A DNA stretch of 64,000 nucleotides from SBAX01 sp964646605. GTDB lineage: Bacteria; Planctomycetota; Phycisphaerae; UBA1845. The stretch lies in NCBI GenBank assembly GCA_964646605.1, contig CAZYEX010000106.1, positions 1-64,000 on the forward strand. The letters are read 5' to 3'. A model generated the notes under the pieces. The model was given only the letters and a program-made list of their open reading frames with translations. It was not told where the DNA came from and made no database searches. Position numbers and translations under genes: made by a program. Every line of letters starts with the position of its first letter. Position 1 is the stretch's first letter. Positions 41,193 through 50,339 of the stretch are shown piece after piece.

Positions 41193-43685
41193 ATGAGGAT
41201 GGTATCTGGATATCGAAGTAAAGTTCTCCTAGCGGTGGTGATCGCTTGGCCGATCGCGTTGCTGGGCGCAGGCCCGCCCGCGAACCTGCCCGTCAAGACG
41301 CCGGCCAACCCGCCGGCGGGACCGCTTTCCGACCCGTTGGATTGGTGCCAATATCCGGCACCCAAAGCCAAGCCCGCGGCCATCGGCCCGATCGCGGCGC
41401 TCATCGGCGTCGGCGAGGTCGAGCCCAACAGCACTCCGGGCACGGCGCAGGTGATTCCCTTTGGCGACGGAGTGGGGCAGGATCGTGACATCGACGTCAC
41501 GGGAACGATAGGCACGACCACGGATCTCGATTACTTCCGCCTGACGGCGACGAAAGGGGACGTACTGGGTCTGGCCGTACTGGCCGGCGGCGCCCCGGAC
41601 TCCATGGTCGCCGTCACGGACTTGGCGGGTGTGTCCTTCACCGAGAACGACGACCACCAGGGACAGGCCGGCTATTATCCCCCCGGTTCGCCGCTGCCGG
41701 GCGGAGTCAACTCACTGGATTCCACGATGAGCTGGGTTGTTCCGGCCGATGGCGACTATCTGATTCGCGTCAAGTCCTTTAACGGGACGAGTTCCGGCGA
41801 CTACACCTTGCAGCTCCGCGGGCCGCGGCCGTTTCTGGAAGTGCAGCCCCCGGGCACGACGCAGATCATCTTCGTGGATTTCAACGGGGCCTCGATCAAC
41901 GCCGTGGCCCTGTTCGGCGGCGGAAACAACCCCGCGAACCTCTCTGGATTGTCGTCTTACATGACCCGTTGGGGCCTGACGGCGGGCGACCAAAACGCGG
42001 TGATCGACTCGATCCTGGCCACGATCAACGAGAACTTCGATGATCTGCGGACCGCGGCCCTCAACGGCGACCGAGACACGGACGGCATCGCCGGCCATTT
42101 CGACGTCGACGTCCGCAACAGCCGCGACCACGCCGATCCGTTCGGACAGCCCTTCGTGAGCCGCCTCATCGTCGGCGGAGACATCGCCCAGTTGGGAATC
42201 TCGACCATCGGAATCGCCGAGGACATTGACCCCGGCAACTTCGGTCCCGAGGCGACGGCGGTCATCCTGCTGGACCTGCTCAGCGCCGCTTCGCCGGATC
42301 CGAACTCGATCAACAGCATCCCGCGGGACGCGAGCATGACCAAGATTGCAGCCGTAGGATTGATTGTCGGCAACATCAGCAGCCACGAGGCCGGTCACTA
42401 CCTGGGCAACTGGCACACCCTGAACTCCAACGCCACGCGCTCCATCATGGACGCCGGCGGGAATCTGCCCATCAACATGGGCGGGGTCGGAACGGACGGA
42501 ATCCTGGGCACCGGCGACGATCAACAGGTCGACTTCAGCATCGACGCCTACGGCGGCTTGCAGACCGGCAATGAACGCACCAACGTACGTACCGCGTTTG
42601 CACTCGCCACCGGCGCGGCCGGATGCACCGTCGATCCCGACTGCGCTGACGGAGCCTTCTGCAACGGGGCGGAAACCTGCCTGGGCGGAGTTTGCCAGGC
42701 GGGAAGCAACCCCTGCACGCTGCCATTGCTTTGCCGCGAGAGCGACGACCTGTGCGTGAACTGCCTGTCGAACGCCAATTGCGACGACGGCTTGTTCTGC
42801 AACGGCCCCGAGACGTGCAACGGCGCCGGCAACTGCCAGGCAGGCAGCAATCCGTGCACTCCGTTGCCCTGCGATGAGCCGACCGATAGTTGCGTCGGCG
42901 GCGCGGAGGTGTGGATGTCATTCGACACCACCACTACGGTACCCAGCCCGGTGGGGACGGTGGAGAACGAGGACATCGTGGCTCGCAACGTGACCAGCGG
43001 GGCCTGGTCGCTCATTTTCGACGGAAGCGACGTGGGGCTCTCCGGGTTCGTGATCGACGGCATGGCCCGTCTGTCGAGCGGCGACATTCTCCTATCCTTC
43101 ACGGCCTCGGGGTCCATCGCCGGTATGACCGGCGGACCGGGCGGAAGCACCACGCTGGACGACTCGGACATCGTGCGCTTCGTACCGGGCACGCTGGGAG
43201 CGAACACCACCGGCTCGTTCGTGTTTTACTTTGACGGCAGCGACGTGGGCCTCACCACCAACAACGAGGACATCGACGCCATCACCCTCACCAGCAGCGG
43301 CCAACTGGCGATCTCCACCATCGGGAGCGTGACCGCCACCGGAGCGAGCGGCAACGACGCCGACCTGCTGGTGTTCACCGCCACGAGCCTGGGCGAGGCG
43401 ACCGTCGGTTCGTTCGCCGTCTACTTTGATGGCAGCGACGTGGGCCTGTCCGACGGCGGAAGCGAGGATTTGGACGCCGCGGGACTTCGTTCCACGGGAG
43501 CGTTGCTCCTGTCCACCCTGGGCACGGTCTCCGTCCCGGGCGTGGCGGCTGAGGATGAGGATGTCCTGTCCTTCACCGGCACTTTCGGGCCGACGACGTC
43601 GGGAACGTACACGCTGTTCCTCGACCTGAGCGCACTGGGCATCGCCACCGGCGAGGACGTGACGGCGCTGGAGTACAAGGAGTAA
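41193..43685 (+). CDS. Secreted metzincin-type metalloprotease with PPC and tandem C-terminal repeats
   Basis: 830 residues from ATG 41193 (AAGGAGGA nine bases upstream), with signal peptide KVLLAVVIAWPIALLGAG. Residues about 75-205 form a bacterial pre-peptidase-like (PPC) beta domain (GEVEPNSTPGTAQ, DLDYFRLTATKGDVLGLAVL). The zinc site HEAGHYLGNWH at 398-408 matches HExxHxxGxxH, with SIMDAGG as the Met-turn. Two cysteine-rich units (CNGAETCLGGVC and CNGPETCNGAGNC) follow. The last 240 residues hold three repeats of about 80 residues built around FDGSDVGL. No sorting signal or dockerin was found, so it is probably released. Substrate unknown. Confidence 0.85.
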   Translation: MRMVSGYRSKVLLAVVIAWPIALLGAGPPANLPVKTPANPPAGPLSDPLDWCQYPAPKAKPAAIGPIAALIGVGEVEPNSTPGTAQVIPFGDGVGQDRDIDVTGTIGTTTDLDYFRLTATKGDVLGLAVLAGGAPDSMVAVTDLAGVSFTENDDHQGQAGYYPPGSPLPGGVNSLDSTMSWVVPADGDYLIRVKSFNGTSSGDYTLQLRGPRPFLEVQPPGTTQIIFVDFNGASINAVALFGGGNNPANLSGLSSYMTRWGLTAGDQNAVIDSILATINENFDDLRTAALNGDRDTDGIAGHFDVDVRNSRDHADPFGQPFVSRLIVGGDIAQLGISTIGIAEDIDPGNFGPEATAVILLDLLSAASPDPNSINSIPRDASMTKIAAVGLIVGNISSHEAGHYLGNWHTLNSNATRSIMDAGGNLPINMGGVGTDGILGTGDDQQVDFSIDAYGGLQTGNERTNVRTAFALATGAAGCTVDPDCADGAFCNGAETCLGGVCQAGSNPCTLPLLCRESDDLCVNCLSNANCDDGLFCNGPETCNGAGNCQAGSNPCTPLPCDEPTDSCVGGAEVWMSFDTTTTVPSPVGTVENEDIVARNVTSGAWSLIFDGSDVGLSGFVIDGMARLSSGDILLSFTASGSIAGMTGGPGGSTTLDDSDIVRFVPGTLGANTTGSFVFYFDGSDVGLTTNNEDIDAITLTSSGQLAISTIGSVTATGASGNDADLLVFTATSLGEATVGSFAVYFDGSDVGLSDGGSEDLDAAGLRSTGALLLSTLGTVSVPGVAAEDEDVLSFTGTFGPTTSGTYTLFLDLSALGIATGEDVTALEYKE

Positions 43686-43797
43686 GCGTCGTCCAGACAC
43701 GGCCCGACTGAAAGGTCGGCGCCCAATCGAACCCGCGGGCGGCCCCCCTTTGCGCGAGGCGTCAAGGGCCGACTCGCGGACATCCTCTGACGAACCT

Positions 43798-43824
43798 GCG
43801 GGGCGGGCGCTATGCCCGCCCCGC
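43798..43824 (+). terminator. Strong GC hairpin, probable terminator
   Basis: GCGGGGCGGGC (43798-43808) and GCCCGCCCCGC (43814-43824) form a perfect 11-base stem with loop GCTAT. TTGCTTGATTG follows, a weak T-rich tail. It lies 113 bases after the metzincin stop and 103 bases before ileS. Confidence 0.5.
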
Positions 43825-43926
43825 TTGCTTGATTGAATGGATGGGGAGTCGTCCGTACGATGCACCCCCACCGGACGGTTCAACTGCGGCGTGGACCGGG
43901 ACCGGAGGCGCGGAGGATCCCTGATC

Positions 43927-46900
43927 GTGTTTGACAAGGTCGATCCCAAAACCGATTTCCCCGCGATGGAGCGGGAAATCCTGGCGTTTTGGAATCAAAC
44001 CAAGGCGTTCGAGCGGCTCCGCGAGATCAACCGCGGAAAGCCGAAATGGTCGTTTTTGGACGGGCCCATCACGGCCAACAACCCCATGGGCGTCCACCAC
44101 GCCTGGGGGCGGGCCTACAAGGACATCTACCAGCGCTATCACGCCGTCTCGCCTTCGGATTCGCCCGCGGGCTGGGGCCGCGAGCTTCGCTATCAGAACG
44201 GTTTCGATTGTCAGGGTCTGTGGGTCGAGGTCGAGGTCGAAAAAGAGCACGGGTTCACCTCCAAGAAGGACATCGAGGCCTTCGGCATCGGCAAGTTCGT
44301 CGAGGAGTGCAAGGCCCGGGCGTGCAAGTTCGCGGCCATGCAGACGCAGCAGTCCCAGCGCCTCGGGCAGTGGATGGACTGGGACAACTCCTACTACACC
44401 ATGTCCGACGAAAACAACTACGCCATCTGGGCCTTCCTCAAGAAATGCCACGAGAAGGGGCTGGTCTACAAGGGCTTCGACTCCATGCCGTGGTGCCCGC
44501 GTTGTGGCACCGGCATCAGCCAGATGGAAATGAACGAGGGCTATCGCGAGGTGCCGCACACCTCGGTTTTCGTTTGTTTCCCCCTCCGCGAGCGCCGCGG
44601 CGAGAACCTTCTCGTCTGGACCACCACGCCGTGGACGCTCAGTTCCAACGTCGCCGCCGCGGTCAAGCCGGAGATGACCTACGTCAAGGTCCGTCAGGGC
44701 GACCAGGTCTATTACGTCGGCAAAGCCAACTTCGAGAACGCGCGGTCGCACCCGGTACAGACCAGCGACAAGTCCAAACTGCCCGGTTTGATGTCCATTG
44801 CGGCGCAGTTCAAGAACAAGGGGCCTTTCGAGATCATCGGCGAGCTTCGCGGCGAGGAACTGGTCGGGCTCACCTACGACGGGCCGTTCGACGACCTGCC
44901 GGGCGCGATCGAAGCCAAAGACGCCCATCGCGTCATCGCCTGGGACGCGGTGACCGAATCCGAGGGAACCGGCATCGTCCACATTGCGCCCGGCTGCGGA
45001 ACGGAGGACTTTCATCTCGGAAAAGAGCTCGGGCTGCCGCAGATCGCTCCGCTGTTCGAGGACGGCACGTTCCGTCCGGAGTTCGGGTTCCTGGCCGGGC
45101 GCGGTTCGGACAAAGTCACGGACGACATCGTGGAATCCCTCAAGAAACGCGGCCTGCTTTTCGCCAAGGAGCAATACTACCACCGCTATCCGCACTGCTG
45201 GCGCTGCAAGAGCGAGCTCGTCTTCCGTCTGGTCGACGAGTGGTTCATCAACATGAACTGGCGGGAGCGGATCATGGACTCGGCCCGTCAAGCGCGCTGG
45301 ATTCCCGACTGGGGCCTGGAACGCGAGCTCGACTGGCTTCGCAACATGGGCGACTGGATGATCTCCAAGAAACGCTACTGGGGTCTGGCCCTGCCCATCT
45401 GGGAGTGCCACAAGTGCGCCCACTTCGAGATCCTCGGCGGGTGCGAAGAGCTGAAATCCCGCGCCGTGTCGGGATGGGAAAAATTCGAGGGTCACTCCCC
45501 GCACCGCCCCTGGATCGACGACGTGAAAATCCGCTGCGCCCAATGTGGTGACACCGACATGTCACGAGTCCGCGACGTGGGCAACCCCTGGCTGGACGCC
45601 AGCATCGTGCCCTTTTCCACGATGGGGTACTTCTCCGATCGACCCTCCTGGGAGCAATGGTTTCCCGCGGACTTCGTGGTCGAGGCCTTGCCCGGGCAGT
45701 TTCGCAACTGGTTCTACGCCTTGCTCGCCGTCAGCACCATCATGGTGGGCCGATCGCCCTTCAAGGTCCTTAAGGGCCACGGACTGGTCGTGGACGACGA
45801 AGGCAAACCCATGCATAAATCGGCGGGCAACGCCATCGAGTTCAACGAAGCCGCGGATAAGATCGGCGTGGACGTGATGCGCTGGCTCTACGCCCGGACG
45901 CCTCCGGAGCGGAACGTCCTCTTCGGCCCGCACCACTGCGACGAAGTCCGCCGCGAGGTGATTCTCCCCTGGTGGAACGTCTATTCGTTCTTCTGCAACC
46001 TCGCCCGCGTGGACGATTTCCAACCGGATGTGCATAAAGCAGATCCAGACGACGTCACGACGCTCGATAACTGGATCCAGCTAGAACTGGACCACGTCGT
46101 AAACGTCGCGCATGAGGCTTACAGCCGGTTCGAGGTCGTGCGCCTATGTGCGGAGGCGGCGCGGTTCATCGACGTGCTCAGCACTTGGTATGTCCGTCGC
46201 TCCCGCCGGCGCTTTTACGGCGAGGGTTGGCCCCCCGACAAGCGAGCAGCCTTTACAACCCTGTATGACGTGCTCAAGAGGTTCAATCGGGTTATCGCGC
46301 CGATTGTTCCGTTCATGAGCGAGGCGATCTACCAGAATCTCGAGGCCAAACATTGCGGCGACGCGCAAAAGAGTGTTCACCACGAACGTTTCCCACGGGC
46401 TGTCCTTGAGCCACCACAGGGTAATTTCCTAGCGCCCGAAGTTCGCGCTTGCATTCGCATCGTCTCTCTGGCTCGTTCAGCCAGGAAGAGCGCCAATCTG
46501 AAGATTCGCCAGCCTCTTGCTGAATTGGTGGTCGTCCCAGGCGATCGGTTTGAGAAGCTAGCCGTTCGGAACCTCGAAAGCGATATTGCAGAGGAACTCA
46601 ATGTCAAGAGGGTCACGCTTCGCGAGGATCGCGACGGACTCTACACCGTAACGGTTTCGCCGAACATGAAGACGCTGGGCGCGAAGTTCGGTCGCCACGT
46701 CGCCGCCGCGCGAAGGGTGATCGAGGGCATCCCCGGACTCGAACTCGACGCCCGACTTTGGCGCGGCGAGACCGCTGGCATCGCGGTCGAAGGGGCCGAC
46801 GCGGTCATCACCGCCGAAGATCTCATCGTCACGAAATCGTTCGGTGACGACTGGGCCGGCATCGCCGACGGCGCCACGGTCGTCATGCTCGACAAACGCA

Positions 46901-47184
46901 TCACCCCCGCCCTGAAAAACGAAGGCATCGCCCGCGATATTGTCCGGAATGTCCAGAATCTACGAAAAGACGCGGGACTGGACATCGCCGACCGGATTCG
47001 ATTGAGCCTGGTGACCGAGTCGCCGATGCTCAAGGCCGCGATCCTAGAGTGCCGTGACTACATCGTGGGGGAAACGCTGGCCGTGGACTTGGTCGACGCC
47101 CCGCTCGACGGATCGGCCCCCAGCGTCGAGGTCGAAATCGAGCCCAAGCAGAGCGTGGCCATCGGGCTGGCGAAATCACGATGA
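43927..47184 (+). CDS. ileS: Isoleucyl-tRNA synthetase, long HHAWG type
   Basis: 1085 residues from GTG 43927, which has GGAGG ten bases upstream; the frame is open upstream but without family similarity. The class-I signature is HHAWGRAYKD (residues 57 on, in place of HIGH), and KMSKS is replaced by MHKSAGN at about 629. The CP1 editing region includes LLVWTTTPWTLSSN, and GFDCQGLWVEVEVEKEHGF is typical of this IleRS branch. This long form resembles the archaeal/eukaryotic-type (IleS2) enzymes found in some bacteria, which are usually mupirocin-tolerant. It appears complete, with an anticodon-binding region containing LDNWIQLELDHVVNVAHEAY and a C-terminal extension. Confidence 0.93.
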   Translation: MFDKVDPKTDFPAMEREILAFWNQTKAFERLREINRGKPKWSFLDGPITANNPMGVHHAWGRAYKDIYQRYHAVSPSDSPAGWGRELRYQNGFDCQGLWVEVEVEKEHGFTSKKDIEAFGIGKFVEECKARACKFAAMQTQQSQRLGQWMDWDNSYYTMSDENNYAIWAFLKKCHEKGLVYKGFDSMPWCPRCGTGISQMEMNEGYREVPHTSVFVCFPLRERRGENLLVWTTTPWTLSSNVAAAVKPEMTYVKVRQGDQVYYVGKANFENARSHPVQTSDKSKLPGLMSIAAQFKNKGPFEIIGELRGEELVGLTYDGPFDDLPGAIEAKDAHRVIAWDAVTESEGTGIVHIAPGCGTEDFHLGKELGLPQIAPLFEDGTFRPEFGFLAGRGSDKVTDDIVESLKKRGLLFAKEQYYHRYPHCWRCKSELVFRLVDEWFINMNWRERIMDSARQARWIPDWGLERELDWLRNMGDWMISKKRYWGLALPIWECHKCAHFEILGGCEELKSRAVSGWEKFEGHSPHRPWIDDVKIRCAQCGDTDMSRVRDVGNPWLDASIVPFSTMGYFSDRPSWEQWFPADFVVEALPGQFRNWFYALLAVSTIMVGRSPFKVLKGHGLVVDDEGKPMHKSAGNAIEFNEAADKIGVDVMRWLYARTPPERNVLFGPHHCDEVRREVILPWWNVYSFFCNLARVDDFQPDVHKADPDDVTTLDNWIQLELDHVVNVAHEAYSRFEVVRLCAEAARFIDVLSTWYVRRSRRRFYGEGWPPDKRAAFTTLYDVLKRFNRVIAPIVPFMSEAIYQNLEAKHCGDAQKSVHHERFPRAVLEPPQGNFLAPEVRACIRIVSLARSARKSANLKIRQPLAELVVVPGDRFEKLAVRNLESDIAEELNVKRVTLREDRDGLYTVTVSPNMKTLGAKFGRHVAAARRVIEGIPGLELDARLWRGETAGIAVEGADAVITAEDLIVTKSFGDDWAGIADGATVVMLDKRITPALKNEGIARDIVRNVQNLRKDAGLDIADRIRLSLVTESPMLKAAILECRDYIVGETLAVDLVDAPLDGSAPSVEVEIEPKQSVAIGLAKSR

Positions 47185-47255
47185 TGGGAGCAACCGGCCA
47201 GCCCACGGCTCGTGAGCGCCTCCAACCAAGCCCGCCCGAAGGCCCCGCGACGCCC

Positions 47256-47294
47256 TTGACCTGGGCAAAATACTAATTTATAAACGAATTAGTA
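47256..47294 (+). promoter_or_regulatory. Promoter with a dyad operator over the -10 box
   Basis: TTGACC (47256-47261), 17 bases, TATAAA (47279-47284). Perfect 8-base inverted repeats TACTAATT (47271-47278) and AATTAGTA (47287-47294) flank the -10 box, and two further half-sites (TTAGTA) follow by 47305. The stretch is strikingly AT-rich against its surroundings. A dimeric repressor would block RNA polymerase here. It drives the DUF262 gene at 47409. Confidence 0.65.
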
Positions 47295-47408
47295 GTTGTT
47301 AGTATTTGGGGGTTTTCGAGCGAAAAAAGCTATGCGCGTCCCGCCGCCGCCGCTTGCCCCACTCAGACATGTGCGCCGGCGAGGTTGATGAAGAGAGTAC
47401 CGTGCAAA

Positions 47409-49013
47409 ATGGCTAACATCAGCTCACGACTCGAGACCTCCACTCAATTGGTACTCGACCTCATTAAGGACGTCGAAAAGGGACAGATCAAGATACCACA
47501 GTTCCAAAGGCGGTTTCTTTGGAGTGAGGGACAAGCGATCGAGTTGCTCGACAGCATAGCGAACAACTATCCGATCGGTAGTTTACTTTTGTGGCGAACC
47601 GATTCCAAACTTGTGGTCGAAAGAAACATCGGCGACTTTCGTCTTCCGGAGACCGGCGACTTCTTCCCAACGGACTATGTACTGGATGGTCAGCAGCGCT
47701 TGACGGTCATCTATTCCTGTCTCGGGAGCCTACCAGAAGGTGACGGGTTCGAGGCAGCATATGACCTAAAGAGGAAGGTGTTTGTTCAACGAGCACCGGA
47801 CGCAGAACCATATGTCGTCCCACTTCGTTATATGTTCAAGACCTCCAAGCTTCTGGATTTCAGAACACAGTTGCGCGAAATTCAGGACGACAGTACAACC
47901 GTTGAGGCTCTTGATGAGGTGATTCACATCTTCACGAACTATCGTGTTCCAGTCGTCTTATTGAAGGATCTTACAGTCGAGGAGGTTTGTCCGATCTTCG
48001 AGCGGATCAACAGTTCCGGTACGCGACTCTCGACGTATGACTTAATGGTTGCGGCGACCTGGACGCGCAGTTTTGACTTGAATGAAAAGACTTCGGAGAT
48101 TCAGAGCGCGCTGCAAGACAAGAAGTTCGACGATATAGAGGGTGACACGATACTGAAGTGCCTGTCTGCGGTACAGTTCGGGTCCGTCAAGAGATCGGAT
48201 TTGTTCGCGTTGCGTACAGTGAAGGGAATCACTATCGATACCGTTGTCGCGCGCACACGCGAGGCGCTGCTGAAAGCCGTGGACACGTTGAGCACCGAGT
48301 TTCTTGTCTATAGCTGGGATTTTCTTCCGTATGAAGCGATCCTCGTCGTCTTGGCCTACTTGTACGACAAGCATCCAACGTTTGACGCGGATCAGACGCG
48401 CCGCCTAAGACAATGGTTTTGGAGGGCAGCAGCGAGCGAACGATATCGAGTTGGCGGCGAGGCGTTTGTCACACAGGATTTGCGCGCCGTTCTGGAGTTC
48501 GTTCACGAAGGAAACGGGGATCCAACCAGCTTCGGGGGGCCAATTCCGGCATCACTCTGGAAACAGACAGCGTTCCGAAGCAACAACTCACGGTCTCGCG
48601 CGTTTATTCTCGCGCTTGCGCAGTTACATCCGCGCAATCTCACGAATGGAAGCACTATCGAAATCGACGAAGCGCTCTCTAGATGGAACCGAAAGGAATT
48701 TCATCACGTCCATCCGCGCGCATTCCTGAAACGCACCGGTGCTCCGGGTGAGCACAATGCCATAGCAAACATCTGCATGCTTGCGGCATCAGAGAATAAG
48801 GCGGTTCTCGATAGAGACCCCAAAGAATATCTGCCAGCATGTGCGTCGGCGTTGAAGCGAGATGCAGACAAAGTTTTCCGTTCGAATCTCTTGCCTGAGC
48901 CCACGCAGTTTAAGTATCCAGTGGTGGATTTCACGGCGTTCCTTGATAGGCGCTCGGACTTGATCGCAGAGCTGTTTGTGAAACTTTGTAACGGCGACAA
49001 GGTCGCAATGTAG
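47409..49013 (+). CDS. DUF262/HNH (GmrSD-like) protein
   Basis: 534 residues from ATG 47409 (MANISSRLE); earlier in-frame ATGs at 47388 and nearby cannot be excluded. The N-terminal DUF262 domain has KIPQFQRRFLWSEGQAIELL, YPIGSLLLW and VLDGQQRLT at about 90-98, the ParB-like NTP/nuclease core. IFERINSSGTRLSTYDLMVA follows, and a C-terminal DUF1524-like HNH element reads FHHVHPRAFLKR near residue 432. Proteins of this architecture include GmrSD type IV restriction enzymes, which cut modified phage DNA, and other defence proteins. It is a single gene with lower GC than its neighbours, suggesting acquisition. Confidence 0.85.
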   Translation: MANISSRLETSTQLVLDLIKDVEKGQIKIPQFQRRFLWSEGQAIELLDSIANNYPIGSLLLWRTDSKLVVERNIGDFRLPETGDFFPTDYVLDGQQRLTVIYSCLGSLPEGDGFEAAYDLKRKVFVQRAPDAEPYVVPLRYMFKTSKLLDFRTQLREIQDDSTTVEALDEVIHIFTNYRVPVVLLKDLTVEEVCPIFERINSSGTRLSTYDLMVAATWTRSFDLNEKTSEIQSALQDKKFDDIEGDTILKCLSAVQFGSVKRSDLFALRTVKGITIDTVVARTREALLKAVDTLSTEFLVYSWDFLPYEAILVVLAYLYDKHPTFDADQTRRLRQWFWRAAASERYRVGGEAFVTQDLRAVLEFVHEGNGDPTSFGGPIPASLWKQTAFRSNNSRSRAFILALAQLHPRNLTNGSTIEIDEALSRWNRKEFHHVHPRAFLKRTGAPGEHNAIANICMLAASENKAVLDRDPKEYLPACASALKRDADKVFRSNLLPEPTQFKYPVVDFTAFLDRRSDLIAELFVKLCNGDKVAM

Positions 49014-49081
49014 ACCGTCGAATTGGGAACACGACTCTTCGAACGTTGGAAAAAGAGGCACAGGGTCCGGGGAGAACCCGT

Positions 49082-50260
49082 ATGACGGGCTTTGGCACTC
49101 AACCCGACTCTTGGCAGTATCCGATCGAAGAGCCCGGGGCTCGACGAACTCCCCGACCCAACTGGTTCGCCACCCTCGGCGTCTGGGTCGTCGTTTTCTT
49201 GCTGGTCTGGACGTTTCTGCGTCCCTCCGGGGTCAGCCCCCTTCACGATCCCAAGATCGAGCCGCGTCCCGTCGTCGCCCGCGGGGACCTCGCCGCCGAC
49301 GAACAAGCCACCATCGAGGTTTTCAAGGAGGCCTCCCCCTCCGTCGTTTACATCACCACCAGCGACATCACCCGCGACTACTTCAGCCTCAACCCCGTCG
49401 AGGTGCAGCGCGGCAGCGGCTCGGGTTTCGTCTACGACCGCGACGGACACATCGTCACCAACTTTCACGTCCTCGCCGAGGGACGACGCTGGACGGTCAC
49501 CCTCGCCGATCGTTCCGCCTGGGAGGGTCAGTTCGTCGGCGGGGCCGAGGACAAGGACCTTGCCATCCTCAAGATCGACGCCCCGCCCGATCTACTCAAA
49601 CCCATCGCCATCGGCGCCTCCAGCAACCTGCAAGTCGGCCAGAAGGTCTTCGCCATCGGCAACCCTTTCGGGCTCGATCGAACCCTAACCACCGGGATCG
49701 TCAGCGCCCTCGGTCGTGAAATCGAGTCGCTGAGCGGCCGCCCCATCCGCGACGTGATCCAAACCGACGCGGCCATCAACCCCGGCAACTCCGGCGGACC
49801 CCTTCTCGACAGCGCCGGCCGACTCATCGGCGTCAACACGCAGATCGCCAGCCCCTCCGGCGCTAGCGCGGGGATCGGCTTCGCTATTCCCGTCGATATC
49901 GTCAACCGCGTGGTGCCCGAACTCATCCGCCACGGACGGATGACCCGCCCGATTCTCGGCGTGGTCCCCTTTCCCGACAACGTGACGCGGCAACTAGCCC
50001 TCGAGGGAGTCCTGCTTCAAGAGGTTTCGCAAACGAGTTCCGCCGGCCACGCCGGACTCCGTGGAACCATCCTCACCCGCGACGGCCGTCTGCGACAACT
50101 CGGCGACCTGATCCAAAAAATCGACGACCACCCCACCCCCAACTACTACGCCCTGCTCGACGCCCTCGAGCAATACCAAGCCGGTGACGAAGTCCGCGTG
50201 ACCTACCGCCGCGACGACCAAGTCCTCCAAACGACCGTCCGCTTGCAGGCGATGGAATGA
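49082..50260 (+). CDS. HtrA/DegP-like serine protease with one PDZ domain
   Basis: 392 residues. The N-terminus is a non-cleaved anchor (FATLGVWVVVFLLVWTFL, about 29-46) after a basic stretch. The catalytic triad is His129 (TNFHVL), Asp159 (DKDLAIL) and Ser237 (NPGNSGGPL). IGNPFGL and GIGFAIPVD are standard HtrA segments. A PDZ domain covers about 300-390 (ILGVVPFPDN, LGDLIQKIDDHP). It degrades or refolds misfolded envelope proteins. No neighbour suggests a dedicated substrate. Confidence 0.93.
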   Translation: MTGFGTQPDSWQYPIEEPGARRTPRPNWFATLGVWVVVFLLVWTFLRPSGVSPLHDPKIEPRPVVARGDLAADEQATIEVFKEASPSVVYITTSDITRDYFSLNPVEVQRGSGSGFVYDRDGHIVTNFHVLAEGRRWTVTLADRSAWEGQFVGGAEDKDLAILKIDAPPDLLKPIAIGASSNLQVGQKVFAIGNPFGLDRTLTTGIVSALGREIESLSGRPIRDVIQTDAAINPGNSGGPLLDSAGRLIGVNTQIASPSGASAGIGFAIPVDIVNRVVPELIRHGRMTRPILGVVPFPDNVTRQLALEGVLLQEVSQTSSAGHAGLRGTILTRDGRLRQLGDLIQKIDDHPTPNYYALLDALEQYQAGDEVRVTYRRDDQVLQTTVRLQAME

Positions 50261-50339
50261 GGCACGGCGCGAATGCTACGGGCCGGTCCCTTCCCGGCAC
50301 GCGACCTGCCTCCGTGCCCTCCTGCCGACGGCGCTCCGA

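Noticed and set aside
43810..45543. Long minus-strand open frame (577 codons) over ileS
   Set aside because: It is the antisense shadow of the ileS coding frame; the composition (FFLGHLVDL-like leucine and valine runs) shows no conserved motif.
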